Shown: positions 26,193 to 35,626, counted from the stretch's first letter. The stretch is DNA of 64,000 bases from an uncultured Granulosicoccaceae bacterium (GCA_937922675.1 CALAJN010000004.1:310001-374000), one strand, 5' to 3'. Numbers and translations: made by a program. The notes: generated by a model not told the origin, from the letters alone.

Positions 26193-26404
26193 GGTTCGAC
26201 TCAATATCCAGATAGTGTGCGCATGTTGCCTCGGGATCTTGTGACACCGTCACGAAGTTGGCAGTGCCGATTGATAGAATTGCCGTGATAAGGGCCGGGA
26301 CACCAATTCTCCCGGGTGCAGAGCTCAACAGCATGTATAGACTCTCGGGGTGAGGTTGTGCTGTACCGCTCGATGATTCCCGCAACGGGACAGGACAGTC
26401 AGCG
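26193..26404. promoter_or_regulatory. Divergent region before the exopolysaccharide operon
   Basis: This 212 bp separates the divergent phospholipase-like gene and the tyrosine-kinase gene and should hold both promoters. It contains the short inverted repeat GTGAC-ACC-GTCAC at 26241-26253, which looks like half of a CRP-type site but has one spacer base too few. AGGAC lies about 10 bp before the kinase ATG as a possible ribosome-binding site. Confidence 0.45.
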
Positions 26405-28681
26405 ATGAAGACATTTCCAGACAGCTATGCCGCAGCGCCGGCTTACGGTGGCGCGCAGATGCAAGGCTATGCCACCGTCCCGGCCACCAGTGACGCCAAG
26501 GCGTATCTGAAACTGCTGCTTTCGCACAAGCTCGGTCTGTTGTTGGCGACCCTGCTCGGTATTGGGCTCGCATGGCTGTACCTGATCAGCACCGAGCCTG
26601 TTTACGAGACTTCGGCGTTGGTCGAGGTCGTTGAACGCGGCAATATCTATGACGAGGACGGAAGCGCCGCCACCGACTGGAATGCGCCAACCATCAATGA
26701 AGAGGCTAACCGCCTGCGCTCGCGTCGTGTCTTGCAGCCGGTTGTCGATAACTATGACCTGCGCACGGTTTCCGAGGCGCGTCGTATTCCGGTTCTCAGC
26801 GATCTTGCGGCCAGAATCCCGGCTCTTGGCGACAGCCTTGCAGGATTTGAGGCAGCGAGCGCCTATGCCTGGCAGGACACCACGCTAGACGTTGCAGAGC
26901 TGAGCGTACCGCGCAGAATGGAAGACAGGCCCCTCACTCTGACGGCTCTCGAAGGCGAGCAGTACAGCCTGTCCTACGACGACCGTCTTCTGGTTGAGAG
27001 CGCCAGCGTGGGTCAGCGCATGCAGATCGAAATCGGCAACGGCGACGCGATATCCATCACTGTAGCGTCCTTGTCAGCCCGGCCAGGCGTTGAATTCGAC
27101 GTCGTTCGTCAGTCTCTTGAAGTGACCATCAATGGCTTGCGCAATCAGCTCTCTACCGAGACCAGTGACAGCAAGTCCCGCATGATTACCGTCAAGCTTG
27201 CGGGCAGTGACCCGCAACGCATTGCAGAGCTTACCAATGCGATTGTCACCGAATACCAGGCGGTGCGTCTGGGTTCGGAAAACCTTGCAACGCGCACAGA
27301 ACTGGAACTCTACGAGGTGGATCTACCGCGCGTCGAGCAAGAGCTGCGCGACGCTGAACTGGCCTTGTCGCAGTTCCGTCGCAACAGCCAGAGCTATGAC
27401 GAGGATGAGCAGACTCGCGCCAAGATCCGTCAGCTCGACAAGTTGGAGACTCAGCTGATCGATCTTCAGATCGAGCGTGACGAACTCAAGGGGCGCTATA
27501 CCGATGTACACCCGAGTTTGCGCAAGCATGACAAGGAAATTGCCGTGGTCCAGAGCGCCATCAACAAGATCGCCGGCACTATCAGCTCGCGTCCTGATAC
27601 CCAACGCGAGCTGTCGGTACTCGAGCAGGAAGTCGCGACCAAACTGTCACTGTTCACAGAAATGAGCGAGAGCCTGCAGCGCCTGCGCGTTGCGCAGGCC
27701 GGTAACGTGGGCAGTGTCGACATTTATGATCCGGCGCTTGCGCCACGCAAGCCTGTTTCCCCCAATGCCGCTCTGGCGCTCGTTGGCGCGGTGCTGAGTA
27801 CCCTGTTCCTGTATTTGTTGTGGTTGACACTCCGATCTGCGCTGACCACCAAAATCACTGATCAGGAGTCGCTCGAGCGCGCTTCAGGTTTGCCTGTCTA
27901 CATGAACATCCCGAAGAGTGCTGCGCAGAAGCGCATCGCCAACGGGCCTGCGGTTGTTGACCCGCGGCGTCTGCTGCCAGGCAGCAGTTCTCCGGAGGAT
28001 GTGGCACGCAGTCGCGTTCTGGCGATCGCCAAACCTGATGATTACTCGGTTGAGAATCTGCGCGGCCTGCGCTCCATGCTCGAGGACGTCATGGCCGGTG
28101 CTGACAACAATGTACTGATGGTCACCAGTCCTTTACCGAGCATGGGCAAATCCTTTGTCAGCTTGAACCTGGCTGTGCTGCTCGCCCAGGCTGGCCGACG
28201 CGTGCTGTTGATCGATGCTGACTATCAGCGTGGTCAACTTCACAAATCCATGGGCCTGCCTGTCGGTCCCGGGCTGCCAGAAGTGGTCAGAGGCAAATCA
28301 GAGCTTCGCGAGACGGTACGCGCCACCTCTGTTCAGAATCTGTTCTGTATACCGCGTGGGTTCACAGGGGATGCCGGTGTTGGCATGGAGATGCCCAGTG
28401 ACAAAGAATTTGCTGCCTTCATGCAGGTGGTCGCACCGCGTTTTGATATCGCCATTATCGATACACCGCCTGTGCTCAGTGTGGCAACGGCTGCCTCCCT
28501 TGGACGTCATGCCGGTTCGACGATCATGGTCGTCAAGGAAGGCGAGGTCAAAGAGCCGCAGCTGAACGAGTCCATCAAGCGTTTGATGTTCTCCGGGGTG
28601 CGAGTGAGCGGTTGCATTCTCAATGGCTCGTCCACACCGACACCCAAGCACTACGCGTACTACCGCGAGCAGCTCGATTGA
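26405..28681 (+). CDS. Polysaccharide co-polymerase / tyrosine autokinase (Wzc-like)
   Basis: A 758-residue inner-membrane protein controlling exopolysaccharide chain length and export. N-terminal Wzz domain flanked by two transmembrane helices (near residues 41-61 and 455-478) with a long coiled-coil periplasmic part between. The C-terminal BY-kinase has Walker A SPLPSMGKSF near 576, Walker A' LLIDADYQRG near 602 and Walker B IAIIDTPPV near 681. It ends in a tyrosine cluster, YAYY, for autophosphorylation. It is the first gene of the exopolysaccharide operon. No Wzb-type phosphatase and no Wza exporter is present, although both usually accompany Wzc. ATG 26405 follows a modest AGGA site. Confidence 0.93.
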   Translation: MKTFPDSYAAAPAYGGAQMQGYATVPATSDAKAYLKLLLSHKLGLLLATLLGIGLAWLYLISTEPVYETSALVEVVERGNIYDEDGSAATDWNAPTINEEANRLRSRRVLQPVVDNYDLRTVSEARRIPVLSDLAARIPALGDSLAGFEAASAYAWQDTTLDVAELSVPRRMEDRPLTLTALEGEQYSLSYDDRLLVESASVGQRMQIEIGNGDAISITVASLSARPGVEFDVVRQSLEVTINGLRNQLSTETSDSKSRMITVKLAGSDPQRIAELTNAIVTEYQAVRLGSENLATRTELELYEVDLPRVEQELRDAELALSQFRRNSQSYDEDEQTRAKIRQLDKLETQLIDLQIERDELKGRYTDVHPSLRKHDKEIAVVQSAINKIAGTISSRPDTQRELSVLEQEVATKLSLFTEMSESLQRLRVAQAGNVGSVDIYDPALAPRKPVSPNAALALVGAVLSTLFLYLLWLTLRSALTTKITDQESLERASGLPVYMNIPKSAAQKRIANGPAVVDPRRLLPGSSSPEDVARSRVLAIAKPDDYSVENLRGLRSMLEDVMAGADNNVLMVTSPLPSMGKSFVSLNLAVLLAQAGRRVLLIDADYQRGQLHKSMGLPVGPGLPEVVRGKSELRETVRATSVQNLFCIPRGFTGDAGVGMEMPSDKEFAAFMQVVAPRFDIAIIDTPPVLSVATAASLGRHAGSTIMVVKEGEVKEPQLNESIKRLMFSGVRVSGCILNGSSTPTPKHYAYYREQLD

Positions 28682-28940
28682 CAACCGGGCCAGACGGCAC
28701 AAAAGACAGGTGTTGATCATAGAATTGTTTGCTGATCTACCCGTCGACGCCGTACATCAGTCGCACCGCCACAGCTGGCTGGCTAAAAGTGTGGTGTGTG
28801 CCAATTACCGGCGATTCAAAGGTGTAATTCTGTAAACCACGGCTAGAATTGCCACATGGGAACGGTCTTTATCTGCCGGGATGGTTAGTATGGCGGCCTA
28901 TTGACGCTTCCTAACCATTTTGTCAGGAGACAATCCCTCG
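28682..28940. other. Intergenic gap before the sugar transferase
   Basis: This 259 bp is more AT-rich than its surroundings and holds no gene I can support. A second promoter for the rest of the exopolysaccharide operon could lie here. The 10-mer TAGAATTGCC is shared with the region before the kinase gene, but no matching -35 element is seen at either place. Confidence 0.4.
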
Positions 28941-29693
28941 GTGTCCCAAACTAAGCTCACTAATAATAAAAATCTGGGCAAGGACATTGTCGTCGGCATT
29001 CCAAGCGCTAACGCGCCGAGTGTCAACGATGAGCAGCTCAGCTCCACGGCTCCCTGGCCGTCGCTCGTCAATCGTGACACGCGTGTTCTCGAGCCGCTGT
29101 CCGGTCTTGGCGCGATGCTCAAGCGCCTCGAGGACTTCGTGCTCGGTTCACTTGCGCTCATCCTCGTTTTTCCCATACTGATCATCATTGCGGTTGTGAT
29201 CAAGTTGGACAGCACCGGCCCCGCGCTCTTCTGTCAGGCACGTAGTGGTCGTAACCGCAACGTCATCAAGGTCTACAAGTTCCGAACCATGTATCAGAGC
29301 GGCGGAAGCGAGTTTCGGCAGGCGAGTCGCAACGACCCTCGCGTCACCCGTGTCGGCGCGTTCTTGCGACGCACCAGCCTCGACGAACTACCGCAGTTGA
29401 TCAACGTGATTCAGGGCTCCATGTCTCTGGTGGGACCACGCCCGCACCCGCTCAAGCTCGACGAGGACTTCAAGTACGTCATACCGGCGTTGAACACCCG
29501 ATACTGCGTCAAGCCAGGCATCACCGGTTGGGCCCAGATCAACGGCTTTCGGGGTGAAACGCGCAAGGTAGGCGATATGATCGGGCGTATCGAGCACGAC
29601 AGGCACTACATCTACAACTGGAGCCTGTTGCTTGACCTGAAGATTCTGGTCATGACGGTGCTCAAAGGCTGGACTCACAAGAACGCGTTCTGA
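28941..29693 (+). CDS. Initiating sugar-1-phosphate transferase (bacterial sugar transferase)
   Basis: A 250-residue polyprenyl-phosphate hexose-1-phosphate transferase that loads the first sugar on undecaprenyl phosphate for exopolysaccharide repeat synthesis. One N-terminal membrane segment (LGSLALILVFPILIIIAVVI) precedes the catalytic core: FCQARSGRN, VYKFRTMY, RRTSLDELPQLINV with the Asp-Glu pair, GSMSLVGPRPHP, and KPGITGWAQINGFRGET. It is a short form without the extra N-terminal helices of WcaJ. The GTG at 28941 is chosen because AGGAGA lies 10 bp before it; a TTG seven codons upstream overlaps that site. The specific sugar (often glucose or galactose) is not determined. Confidence 0.92.
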   Translation: MSQTKLTNNKNLGKDIVVGIPSANAPSVNDEQLSSTAPWPSLVNRDTRVLEPLSGLGAMLKRLEDFVLGSLALILVFPILIIIAVVIKLDSTGPALFCQARSGRNRNVIKVYKFRTMYQSGGSEFRQASRNDPRVTRVGAFLRRTSLDELPQLINVIQGSMSLVGPRPHPLKLDEDFKYVIPALNTRYCVKPGITGWAQINGFRGETRKVGDMIGRIEHDRHYIYNWSLLLDLKILVMTVLKGWTHKNAF

Positions 29694-29716
29694 AAGAGCC
29701 TGTACCCGAGCGGTGT

Positions 29717-29753
29717 CTTGATGGGGCGTCCCTTACCGGGCGTCCCGATCAAG
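29717..29753 (+). terminator. Possible hairpin after the sugar transferase gene
   Basis: CTTGAT at 29717-29722 pairs with ATCAAG at 29748-29753, with further G/C pairing inside the loop (GGGG against CCC, and an inner CCC/GGG). No T-run follows, so it is at best a weak or attenuating terminator within the operon. Confidence 0.35.
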
Positions 29754-29759
29754 TGATTT

Positions 29760-29784
29760 GATAACGCGTTATTCGATAACGCGT
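29760..29784. repeat. Direct repeat GATAACGCGT with embedded palindrome
   Basis: GATAACGCGT occurs at 29760-29769 and 29775-29784, a 15-bp period. ATAACGCGTTAT at 29761-29772 is a perfect 12-bp palindrome. It lies in the 291-bp gap before the WecG/TagA-type gene, which holds no supportable gene, and could be an operator. Confidence 0.75.
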
Positions 29785-29984
29785 ACCGGGTCTTGCTGAA
29801 TACGAGCAACAGGTCCAGATCCCCGACAACAAACTTGTCACCATTGCGTCTCCACTACGGGTGGCGTACTTGCGCGCCACTGCATAGACTTTAGGGATCG
29901 GCGTAACTCGCGGCAACGTCCATTGACGATGTCGCAAGTTTCAGTACTCCCGCGGTCGATGACAAACCCTGGCAGGCGCACACC

Positions 29985-30782
29985 TTGAAACAGATTGACT
30001 CCCACCAGTTGGCCGCACGGCATCTCTGCGGCTTCACGGTGCATCCGGGTTCGATTGAGGATTACGTGGAGCTTGCACGCTCAACGGTTGCGCAACGTGC
30101 TTCATGCACAGTGCTCTATCACAACCTCCATTCGCTGTATTGCTGGTTTCGTTCCGAGACCTTGCGGCGCCACTACGCTGGTGCAACTGTACTGGTTGAT
30201 GGCATGCCCGTCATTGGATTGCTCCGTGCGGGCGGCGCTGAGGTCGGCAGAGAGCATCGTGTGACGTATGTTGATCTGATCATGCCCTTGCTCACCATGG
30301 CTCGAGACAATGGCTTCAAGGTCTACCATGTAGGTCAATCAGCTGCTGTACAGCAGCAGGCGCTCGAGGCGGTGCGCGAAGCGGTCCCGGGGATCGAGAT
30401 CAGGGGCCATGACGGCTACTTCGATCAGTCAGAAGGCTCGACAGAGAGCGAGGCGGTGATAAACGACATGAACGAGTTCAAGGCTGAACTTGTCTTGGTC
30501 GGTTTCGGCACACCGCGTCAGGAGGCCTGGTTGCACGCTTATCGAGAGCGAATCGATGCGCCGGCCGTCTACGCTTGCGGTGCGTGTATGGAATATGTCG
30601 CGGGCGAGGTCGCCACCCCACCTCGATGGATGGGCCGCTTGGGCCTTGAGTGGAGCTTCAGGCTGTTCGAGAATCCGCGACGCTTTGCGTTTCGATATGC
30701 GATCGAGCCTGTGTTGCTGGCAGGCTATCTGGCGCGTGGCTGGTTCAGTTCAAAACGTTCACCCGCTGTCATCGACTCGTGA
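29985..30782 (+). CDS. WecG/TagA/CpsF-family glycosyltransferase (GT26)
   Basis: A 265-residue transferase of the family that adds N-acetylmannosamine or similar sugars to a polyprenyl-linked acceptor. Family landmarks: VLYHNLHSLYCW region, VLVDGMPVIGLLRAGG with the conserved Asp, RVTYVDLIMPLL, YHVGQSAAV, IRGHDGYF, and VLVGFGTPRQEAWL. The only reasonable start in frame is TTG 29985; an ATG at 29959 is out of frame. It sits within the exopolysaccharide operon and probably adds the second sugar of the repeat unit. The GTG at 30779 that could start the next gene overlaps its stop. Confidence 0.9.
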   Translation: MKQIDSHQLAARHLCGFTVHPGSIEDYVELARSTVAQRASCTVLYHNLHSLYCWFRSETLRRHYAGATVLVDGMPVIGLLRAGGAEVGREHRVTYVDLIMPLLTMARDNGFKVYHVGQSAAVQQQALEAVREAVPGIEIRGHDGYFDQSEGSTESEAVINDMNEFKAELVLVGFGTPRQEAWLHAYRERIDAPAVYACGACMEYVAGEVATPPRWMGRLGLEWSFRLFENPRRFAFRYAIEPVLLAGYLARGWFSSKRSPAVIDS

Positions 30783-30793
30783 TCACCGGTCTC

Positions 30794-32191
30794 ATGAGCT
30801 CTAGCAGTACAGGCAAGGAGCAGTCAGGCAGGGAAGCGTCTCCTGCAGAGGTTGCCCGTATGGGCCCGGTGCCGCGTGCGCTACGCTTTATCCAATCACG
30901 TTACTTGTGGTCGGTCGGTGCACAAGGGCTGGTCAGTGCGTTTCACTTCGCGCTCAATCTGTGGTTGGTGCGCATGGTCTCGCGCGAGGATTTTGGCATC
31001 TATGCGTTTGCCTTTGTGCTCGCACTGTTTGCCTCGGCCATCAACAATGCCTTGATTGCTACCCCCTTGACTGTGTGGACGCCGGTGATCAAGAACTCGC
31101 AGGAACGGCGCAAGAGTGAGAGCATGTTCAGCACACTCAATACGCTATTGTTCTTGGTCCTGAGCGCGCTGGGTTGCGTCTATGCGTTTGCCACCAGCAC
31201 CGCTGGGGAGGCACGAACAACACTTCTCGGTGTAACCGTCTTTGTAGCGATTTATGCTGCCCGCCAATACAGTCGCACGACCGGGTACGCGCGTATGCGT
31301 CCACTGGTGCCTGCCGCTGGTGATACGTGCTACGTGATCATGGGCACCGTTCTGGTCGCGTCGATGTACTGGATGGGAGGGATGCCACCGATCGGTCTTG
31401 TTCTTGTTGCCCTGGCGATAGCGAATGCCTCGGCCATGCTTGTCGAGAGCCTGTGTCTCAACGGACGGCTGCAATGGCCAGCCGGCCTGTCAGGGTGGAG
31501 CTCGATTGGCAACTATCGCAGCCTGTGGAAGGAGACGCGCTGGGCGCTGATCGGGTCAATGACGACATTGTTTCTTGCACAGGCGCACAGTCTGGTTGTG
31601 ACCTGGAAAGTCGGACCCGAGGCCTTCGCGCCACTTGCTGCAGGCTTTGTATTGTTCGGGCCTGTGCGTATAGCGCTCATTACCTGGCAGAACATGGTCA
31701 AGCCTGAACTGGCCGTGGCACTGTCCGAGGGTCGTGCGCGTTCGGTCACTGCTCAGCTCAAGCGCACCACTGCGACAACAGCGCTGGCAGTGGTGGCGCT
31801 CGGCGTACTCTTGTACCTCGGATGGGATCACATCCATAGCTTTCTATACGCAAATCGCTATGCGGATGCACCGATGGGTTTGATCGTCTGCTTGTGGGCC
31901 CTTACCACCTTCTTTGCCGCCTCGTACAATGCGCCAAGCGCCGCGTTGCAAGCACTCAAGGACTTCCGATTGCTGGCCATGGCGAGCATTTACGGCGCTT
32001 TGCTCAGTGCCACACTGGTCGTCGTCTTGCTGTGGCAATTGGGTGCTGTGTATACCTTGCTGGGTGTGCTGGCGGCCGAGATCTTCATGGCGGTTTGGCT
32101 GATGCGTCAATTGGGTATCCGGATGGCGCAACGCCGACTGCTTGATACGTCGGCCGAGCCTGCGACAGATGCCGGCGGAGCGCGTGCATGA
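30794..32191 (+). CDS. Polysaccharide flippase (Wzx-like, MOP superfamily)
   Basis: A 465-residue multispanning membrane protein with about 12 hydrophobic helices, expected to move the lipid-linked repeat unit across the inner membrane. Family features are weak at motif level, as usual for Wzx: an N-terminal FALNLWLVRMVSREDFGIYAFAF segment, which matches the common RxLxxxxFGxYA pattern, and two helix bundles. ATG 30794 is preferred; GTG 30779 is an alternative and the long upstream frame overlaps the previous gene. Its stop overlaps the next ATG as ATGA, coupling it to the first GT2 gene. Identity rests on topology and operon context. Confidence 0.82.
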   Translation: MSSSSTGKEQSGREASPAEVARMGPVPRALRFIQSRYLWSVGAQGLVSAFHFALNLWLVRMVSREDFGIYAFAFVLALFASAINNALIATPLTVWTPVIKNSQERRKSESMFSTLNTLLFLVLSALGCVYAFATSTAGEARTTLLGVTVFVAIYAARQYSRTTGYARMRPLVPAAGDTCYVIMGTVLVASMYWMGGMPPIGLVLVALAIANASAMLVESLCLNGRLQWPAGLSGWSSIGNYRSLWKETRWALIGSMTTLFLAQAHSLVVTWKVGPEAFAPLAAGFVLFGPVRIALITWQNMVKPELAVALSEGRARSVTAQLKRTTATTALAVVALGVLLYLGWDHIHSFLYANRYADAPMGLIVCLWALTTFFAASYNAPSAALQALKDFRLLAMASIYGALLSATLVVVLLWQLGAVYTLLGVLAAEIFMAVWLMRQLGIRMAQRRLLDTSAEPATDAGGARA

Positions 32192-33141
32192 AGATCGTGA
32201 TTGCCATTTGCACCTACAAAAGGCCCGACAGTCTCAAGCGTCTGCTGCTATCGCTGGCTGAATTAACGCCACCGGAGGCCGGTACACCGACGTCCACGGC
32301 ACCGCTGAGATGGCCTGAGGATATCGATGTTGTTGTTGTTGACAACGACACTCAAGGCGCCGGTGCCTCCATGGCACAGGTAGTTGCGCAGGATTACCCC
32401 TTTGCGGTGCACACCGACATTGCCAGCACGCCGGGGCTGTCTGCAGCGCGCAATCATGCGGTTGTGCTCGCGTTGCGGCAAGCACCGGATCTGATTGCCT
32501 TTCTGGACGACGATGAGTGGCCCGATCCGCAATGGCTGTCTGAGCTGGTCCGCGTTCAACAGGAGGTCAACGCGGATGCTGTTGGCGGGCCAACACGTTC
32601 GGTCTTTCCGCCCGAGGCGACCGCCGAGCAACGCGCTAATCTGTACTACGGTGCTGACCTTGGCTTGGCTGATGGCAGCGCCTGCCAGTTGGAGGCAGGT
32701 GGTAATTTCTTGATGCGTGCGCAGACCTTGAAGTCGCTCGGTGCAACACCGTTTGATCCTGCCTTTGCGCAATCAGGTGGGGAAGATCTTGCGTTTTTCA
32801 CGTTGCTGGCTCGTCGCGGTGCGCGTATGCACTGGGCGGCTCAAGCGGTTGTCAACGAACATGTTCCAGCTGATCGACTTGCCCCCGGCTGGATGCGTCA
32901 ACGTGTCATCAATATTGCCAACTCTCGTGTGCGGGTCATGCAGGGCATGGACAGCGGGTGGCGCGCGGGCATCGTGCGAGTGGGCAAGACCGTGGCTCTC
33001 GGGCTGGTTGCATCAGGTTTATCCCTTGTCGGCATTGCTCATCGTTCAACAGCTGAGCAGGCGCGTCTGCTGCGCTGGAAATTCTTGGGCAAGCTCACAG
33101 CGCATGTCGGTAAACAGACGATCCGTCAGGAAGTTTATTGA
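32188..33141 (+). CDS. Family 2 glycosyltransferase
   Basis: A 317-residue GT-A fold transferase. The N-terminal IAICTYKRPDSLKRLL is the nucleotide-binding entry; VVVVDNDTQG and the metal-binding AFLDDDEWPDPQWL (DxD) follow; GGEDLAFF near residue 200 holds the probable catalytic-base Glu-Asp. The C-terminal helices may associate with the membrane. It overlaps the flippase gene by 4 bp and is followed within a few bases by a second GT2 gene, so both probably build the same repeat unit. The sugar donor is not identifiable. Confidence 0.9.
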   Translation: MKIVIAICTYKRPDSLKRLLLSLAELTPPEAGTPTSTAPLRWPEDIDVVVVDNDTQGAGASMAQVVAQDYPFAVHTDIASTPGLSAARNHAVVLALRQAPDLIAFLDDDEWPDPQWLSELVRVQQEVNADAVGGPTRSVFPPEATAEQRANLYYGADLGLADGSACQLEAGGNFLMRAQTLKSLGATPFDPAFAQSGGEDLAFFTLLARRGARMHWAAQAVVNEHVPADRLAPGWMRQRVINIANSRVRVMQGMDSGWRAGIVRVGKTVALGLVASGLSLVGIAHRSTAEQARLLRWKFLGKLTAHVGKQTIRQEVY

Positions 33142-33142
33142 C

Positions 33143-34099
33143 ATGAGCACGACCGGCAATCATCCACGCTTCTCGATCATCGTACCTACCTACAATCGGG
33201 CGGCGAGCATTCAAGCCACGCTCGACAGCTGTTTTGCACAAACCTGTACAGACTTCGAGCTTATCGTGGTCGATGACGGCTCAACCGATGACACCCTCGA
33301 CGCCCTGGCAGCGATTGAGGATCCGCGACTTGTAGTACTGCCACAAGAAAACGCTGGCCCTGCCGCTGCGCGCAATCACGGAATGCGCACGGCACGCGGT
33401 GACTACATCGCGTTTCTGGACTCCGATGACATTTGGTACCCACACTTTCTCGCCTCGGCACAAGCACAACTTGCAGCCGAGCCTGATCTGTTTCTCTACG
33501 GAAAAATTGTGGTGGATCGCGGTGTGGGGCGCTACTGGATAAAACCTGACCGGCCAATGGCTGAGCGCGAGTCTATCTACGACTTTCTGTACGTGCACGG
33601 AGGTTTCATTCAGACCAGTACCATGGTCATGCCGCGACGCCTGGCAACATCTGTGAGTTGGGATGAATCGGTAACCTTTGGTGACAATGATCAGTTCGCT
33701 ATTGATTGCTGGCGTACCGGTATCAGCTTTCGTATGTTGCCAGGACCACTTGTGCTGTACGCCGATGTCGTCAGTCCCGATGCCCTGTCGCAACTGCCGA
33801 TTCACGATGGTGAATCGCCGAAGTACACCAATTTTTTTCGCTGGATGGAATCTCAGCGTCCGCACATGAGTGAACTTGCCTGGCTGGGTTTTGGTGCGCG
33901 CTTCTTGAGTGTTGGTACCGCACGCCGACAACCCCTGCGGAGTCTTGCGAGTCTGTGGGCGGCCTGGCGGGCCGGTGCCATCGGTGCTGGCGGTGTCGCG
34001 CGTCAGATGATTCAGAACTACATGCCGAGAACCTACCGCCGACTGACAGACCACTATGTACGCGTGCGTGGTCTGCCACTTGATGTTGTCGAGCCTTGA
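33143..34099 (+). CDS. Family 2 glycosyltransferase
   Basis: A 318-residue GT-A fold transferase, distinct from the one before it. Visible: FSIIVPTYNRAASIQATLDS at the N-terminus, ELIVVDDGSTDDT, AGPAAARNHGMRTARG and the DxD-containing AFLDSDDIWYP; FGDNDQF near residue 180 is the likely catalytic segment. ATG 33143 is chosen because AGGAAG precedes it by about 9 bp; the longer open frame lies inside the previous gene. It ends one base before the polymerase gene's possible GTG start. Donor and linkage are unknown. Confidence 0.9.
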   Translation: MSTTGNHPRFSIIVPTYNRAASIQATLDSCFAQTCTDFELIVVDDGSTDDTLDALAAIEDPRLVVLPQENAGPAAARNHGMRTARGDYIAFLDSDDIWYPHFLASAQAQLAAEPDLFLYGKIVVDRGVGRYWIKPDRPMAERESIYDFLYVHGGFIQTSTMVMPRRLATSVSWDESVTFGDNDQFAIDCWRTGISFRMLPGPLVLYADVVSPDALSQLPIHDGESPKYTNFFRWMESQRPHMSELAWLGFGARFLSVGTARRQPLRSLASLWAAWRAGAIGAGGVARQMIQNYMPRTYRRLTDHYVRVRGLPLDVVEP

Positions 34100-34102
34100 G
34101 TG

Positions 34103-35626
34103 ATGGGCGCGGTCAACCACGCAGTACGACGCTTGCCGGTGGCCGCTGACCCCGCTCGTCTGACGTGGCTGCCGGTTTTGCTACTGGTCCTCAGTGTTGT
34201 GCAAGGCACCAGTGTCACCTTGACGATGGCGGTCAGAGTTGCCCAGAGTGGTTCTGCCGCAGCACTGGTCACGGTACTCTGGCTGGTGTGCTACGGCATT
34301 GCTGCGTTTTTGTTGTTTTCCCGTCATGGCATTGAATGGCTAGCGTGGCTTTTTCGCTTTCGTCTGCCGCTGTTGCTTCTGTTGGCAGGAGCTGCGGCGT
34401 CTGCCGCCTGGTCTTTGGCCCCGAGCTTGACCATCGAACGCTCAATCCATCTCGCCGGTAGCACGCTGATCGCGATCGCTCTCGGTTTTTCACTGCCCGT
34501 CAGCCGAATCATGAAGGTGTGCGCGCCTATCTTCGGAGTGCTGATGCTGGCCAACGTGGCAGCGGTATTCCTGCTCCCCTCGCTGGGTATCGAGGACTAC
34601 GAAGGTCAGGCCGTCTGGCGTGGCGTCATGGCATCCAAGAATACCCTTGGGTTCTGGGCGAGCGTAGCCTGTCTGCTGTTTGCTACCTGCCTGCTCGAAG
34701 AGCGACGGCCACTGCCGTGTTTGTTGTTGGTGGGTGCTATCGGGCTTGCTTTGGTGAACCTTGTCTACAGCGCTTCAGCGACCTCGGTACTTGCTCTGGG
34801 CATCGGGGCCATGGCCATGTTGTACGTGCACATAACCAGATCATTATCGCTGGGCTTTCTTGCGGCTGGCCTGCTGGGTGTACTCATTCTTGCATTGTCC
34901 GGTGTGTTGTTTCAATTCATCAATACCGCCGAGCTTGTCGGTCGATCCGGTGATTTGACAGGGCGTGGCGAGCTGTGGGCACAGGTCTGGCACCTGGTGA
35001 CCGAGCGTCCCTTGCAGGGCTACGGGTATGGGACTATCTGGTATCCGACTGTTGAAAGCTTATGGATTCAACGCACTCTGCTTGACTTGTCATGGACCAG
35101 TCACCACGCGCACAATGGCTTGCTACAGCTTGCCTCGGAGTTGGGTTTGCCCTTGACCATACTCGCTGTCATCTATGCCTTGATGCAGCTGATCGAAGTG
35201 GTCTATTTTCACCCGCTCGGGCGTCCGGCAGCCCCCTTGTTTGTACTCGGTTTCTGTGTCGCGCTGCTCGTGAGCAATTACTCCGAGGCGCGTCTGATGG
35301 TCAATCGCGAACTTTACTGGGTATTTTTTGTGGCGCTACCGCTCAGTCTCATGCGACACATGCCAACCGTGTCCCCAATTCCCTCGCAAGCCAATGTGCA
35401 TCGTCGTTTGAGCCCGGCCGCGCGCGCTGATTTGCTGCGGCGACGTCACGGCGTTGTTAGCCGAGCCGCTATAAAGCGGCGCTTGCTGCCACGATACTCG
35501 CGGTCCGAGACGCTTTTGCCGTCGCCTGGTGTTGACCCTGAACGCCCAAGGCTCATCAAACGCGAGCCTGGTTGCAAAAAACCTTCAAAATCTCTCAGCT
35601 CAGATAAATTTTCAGCGCCACAATGA
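34103..35626 (+). CDS. O-antigen ligase / exopolysaccharide polymerase (Wzy-like)
   Basis: A 507-residue integral membrane protein with about 10-12 helices and one large periplasmic loop. The loop carries the Wzy_C pattern, TGRGELWAQVWHLVTERPLQG followed by SHHAHNGLLQLASELGLP, which contains the conserved Arg and His residues of ligases and polymerases. The C-terminal 90 residues are basic and cytoplasmic (AARADLLRRRHG). In this operon the likely job is polymerising the flipped repeat units. ATG 34103 follows directly after an in-frame GTG at 34100. Its stop overlaps the galE start as ATGA. Confidence 0.87.
   Translation: MGAVNHAVRRLPVAADPARLTWLPVLLLVLSVVQGTSVTLTMAVRVAQSGSAAALVTVLWLVCYGIAAFLLFSRHGIEWLAWLFRFRLPLLLLLAGAAASAAWSLAPSLTIERSIHLAGSTLIAIALGFSLPVSRIMKVCAPIFGVLMLANVAAVFLLPSLGIEDYEGQAVWRGVMASKNTLGFWASVACLLFATCLLEERRPLPCLLLVGAIGLALVNLVYSASATSVLALGIGAMAMLYVHITRSLSLGFLAAGLLGVLILALSGVLFQFINTAELVGRSGDLTGRGELWAQVWHLVTERPLQGYGYGTIWYPTVESLWIQRTLLDLSWTSHHAHNGLLQLASELGLPLTILAVIYALMQLIEVVYFHPLGRPAAPLFVLGFCVALLVSNYSEARLMVNRELYWVFFVALPLSLMRHMPTVSPIPSQANVHRRLSPAARADLLRRRHGVVSRAAIKRRLLPRYSRSETLLPSPGVDPERPRLIKREPGCKKPSKSLSSDKFSAPQ

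Noticed and set aside
26275-28849. TAGAATTGCC shared by two intergenic regions of the polysaccharide operon (26275 and 28844)
   Set aside because: It could be a pair of -10 boxes, but no -35 element is found at the right spacing in either place, and a 10-base match may be chance.
30046-30056. GGTTCGATTGA resembling a tRNA T-loop
   Set aside because: It lies inside the WecG/TagA-type coding sequence and no acceptor, D or anticodon stem can be built around it.
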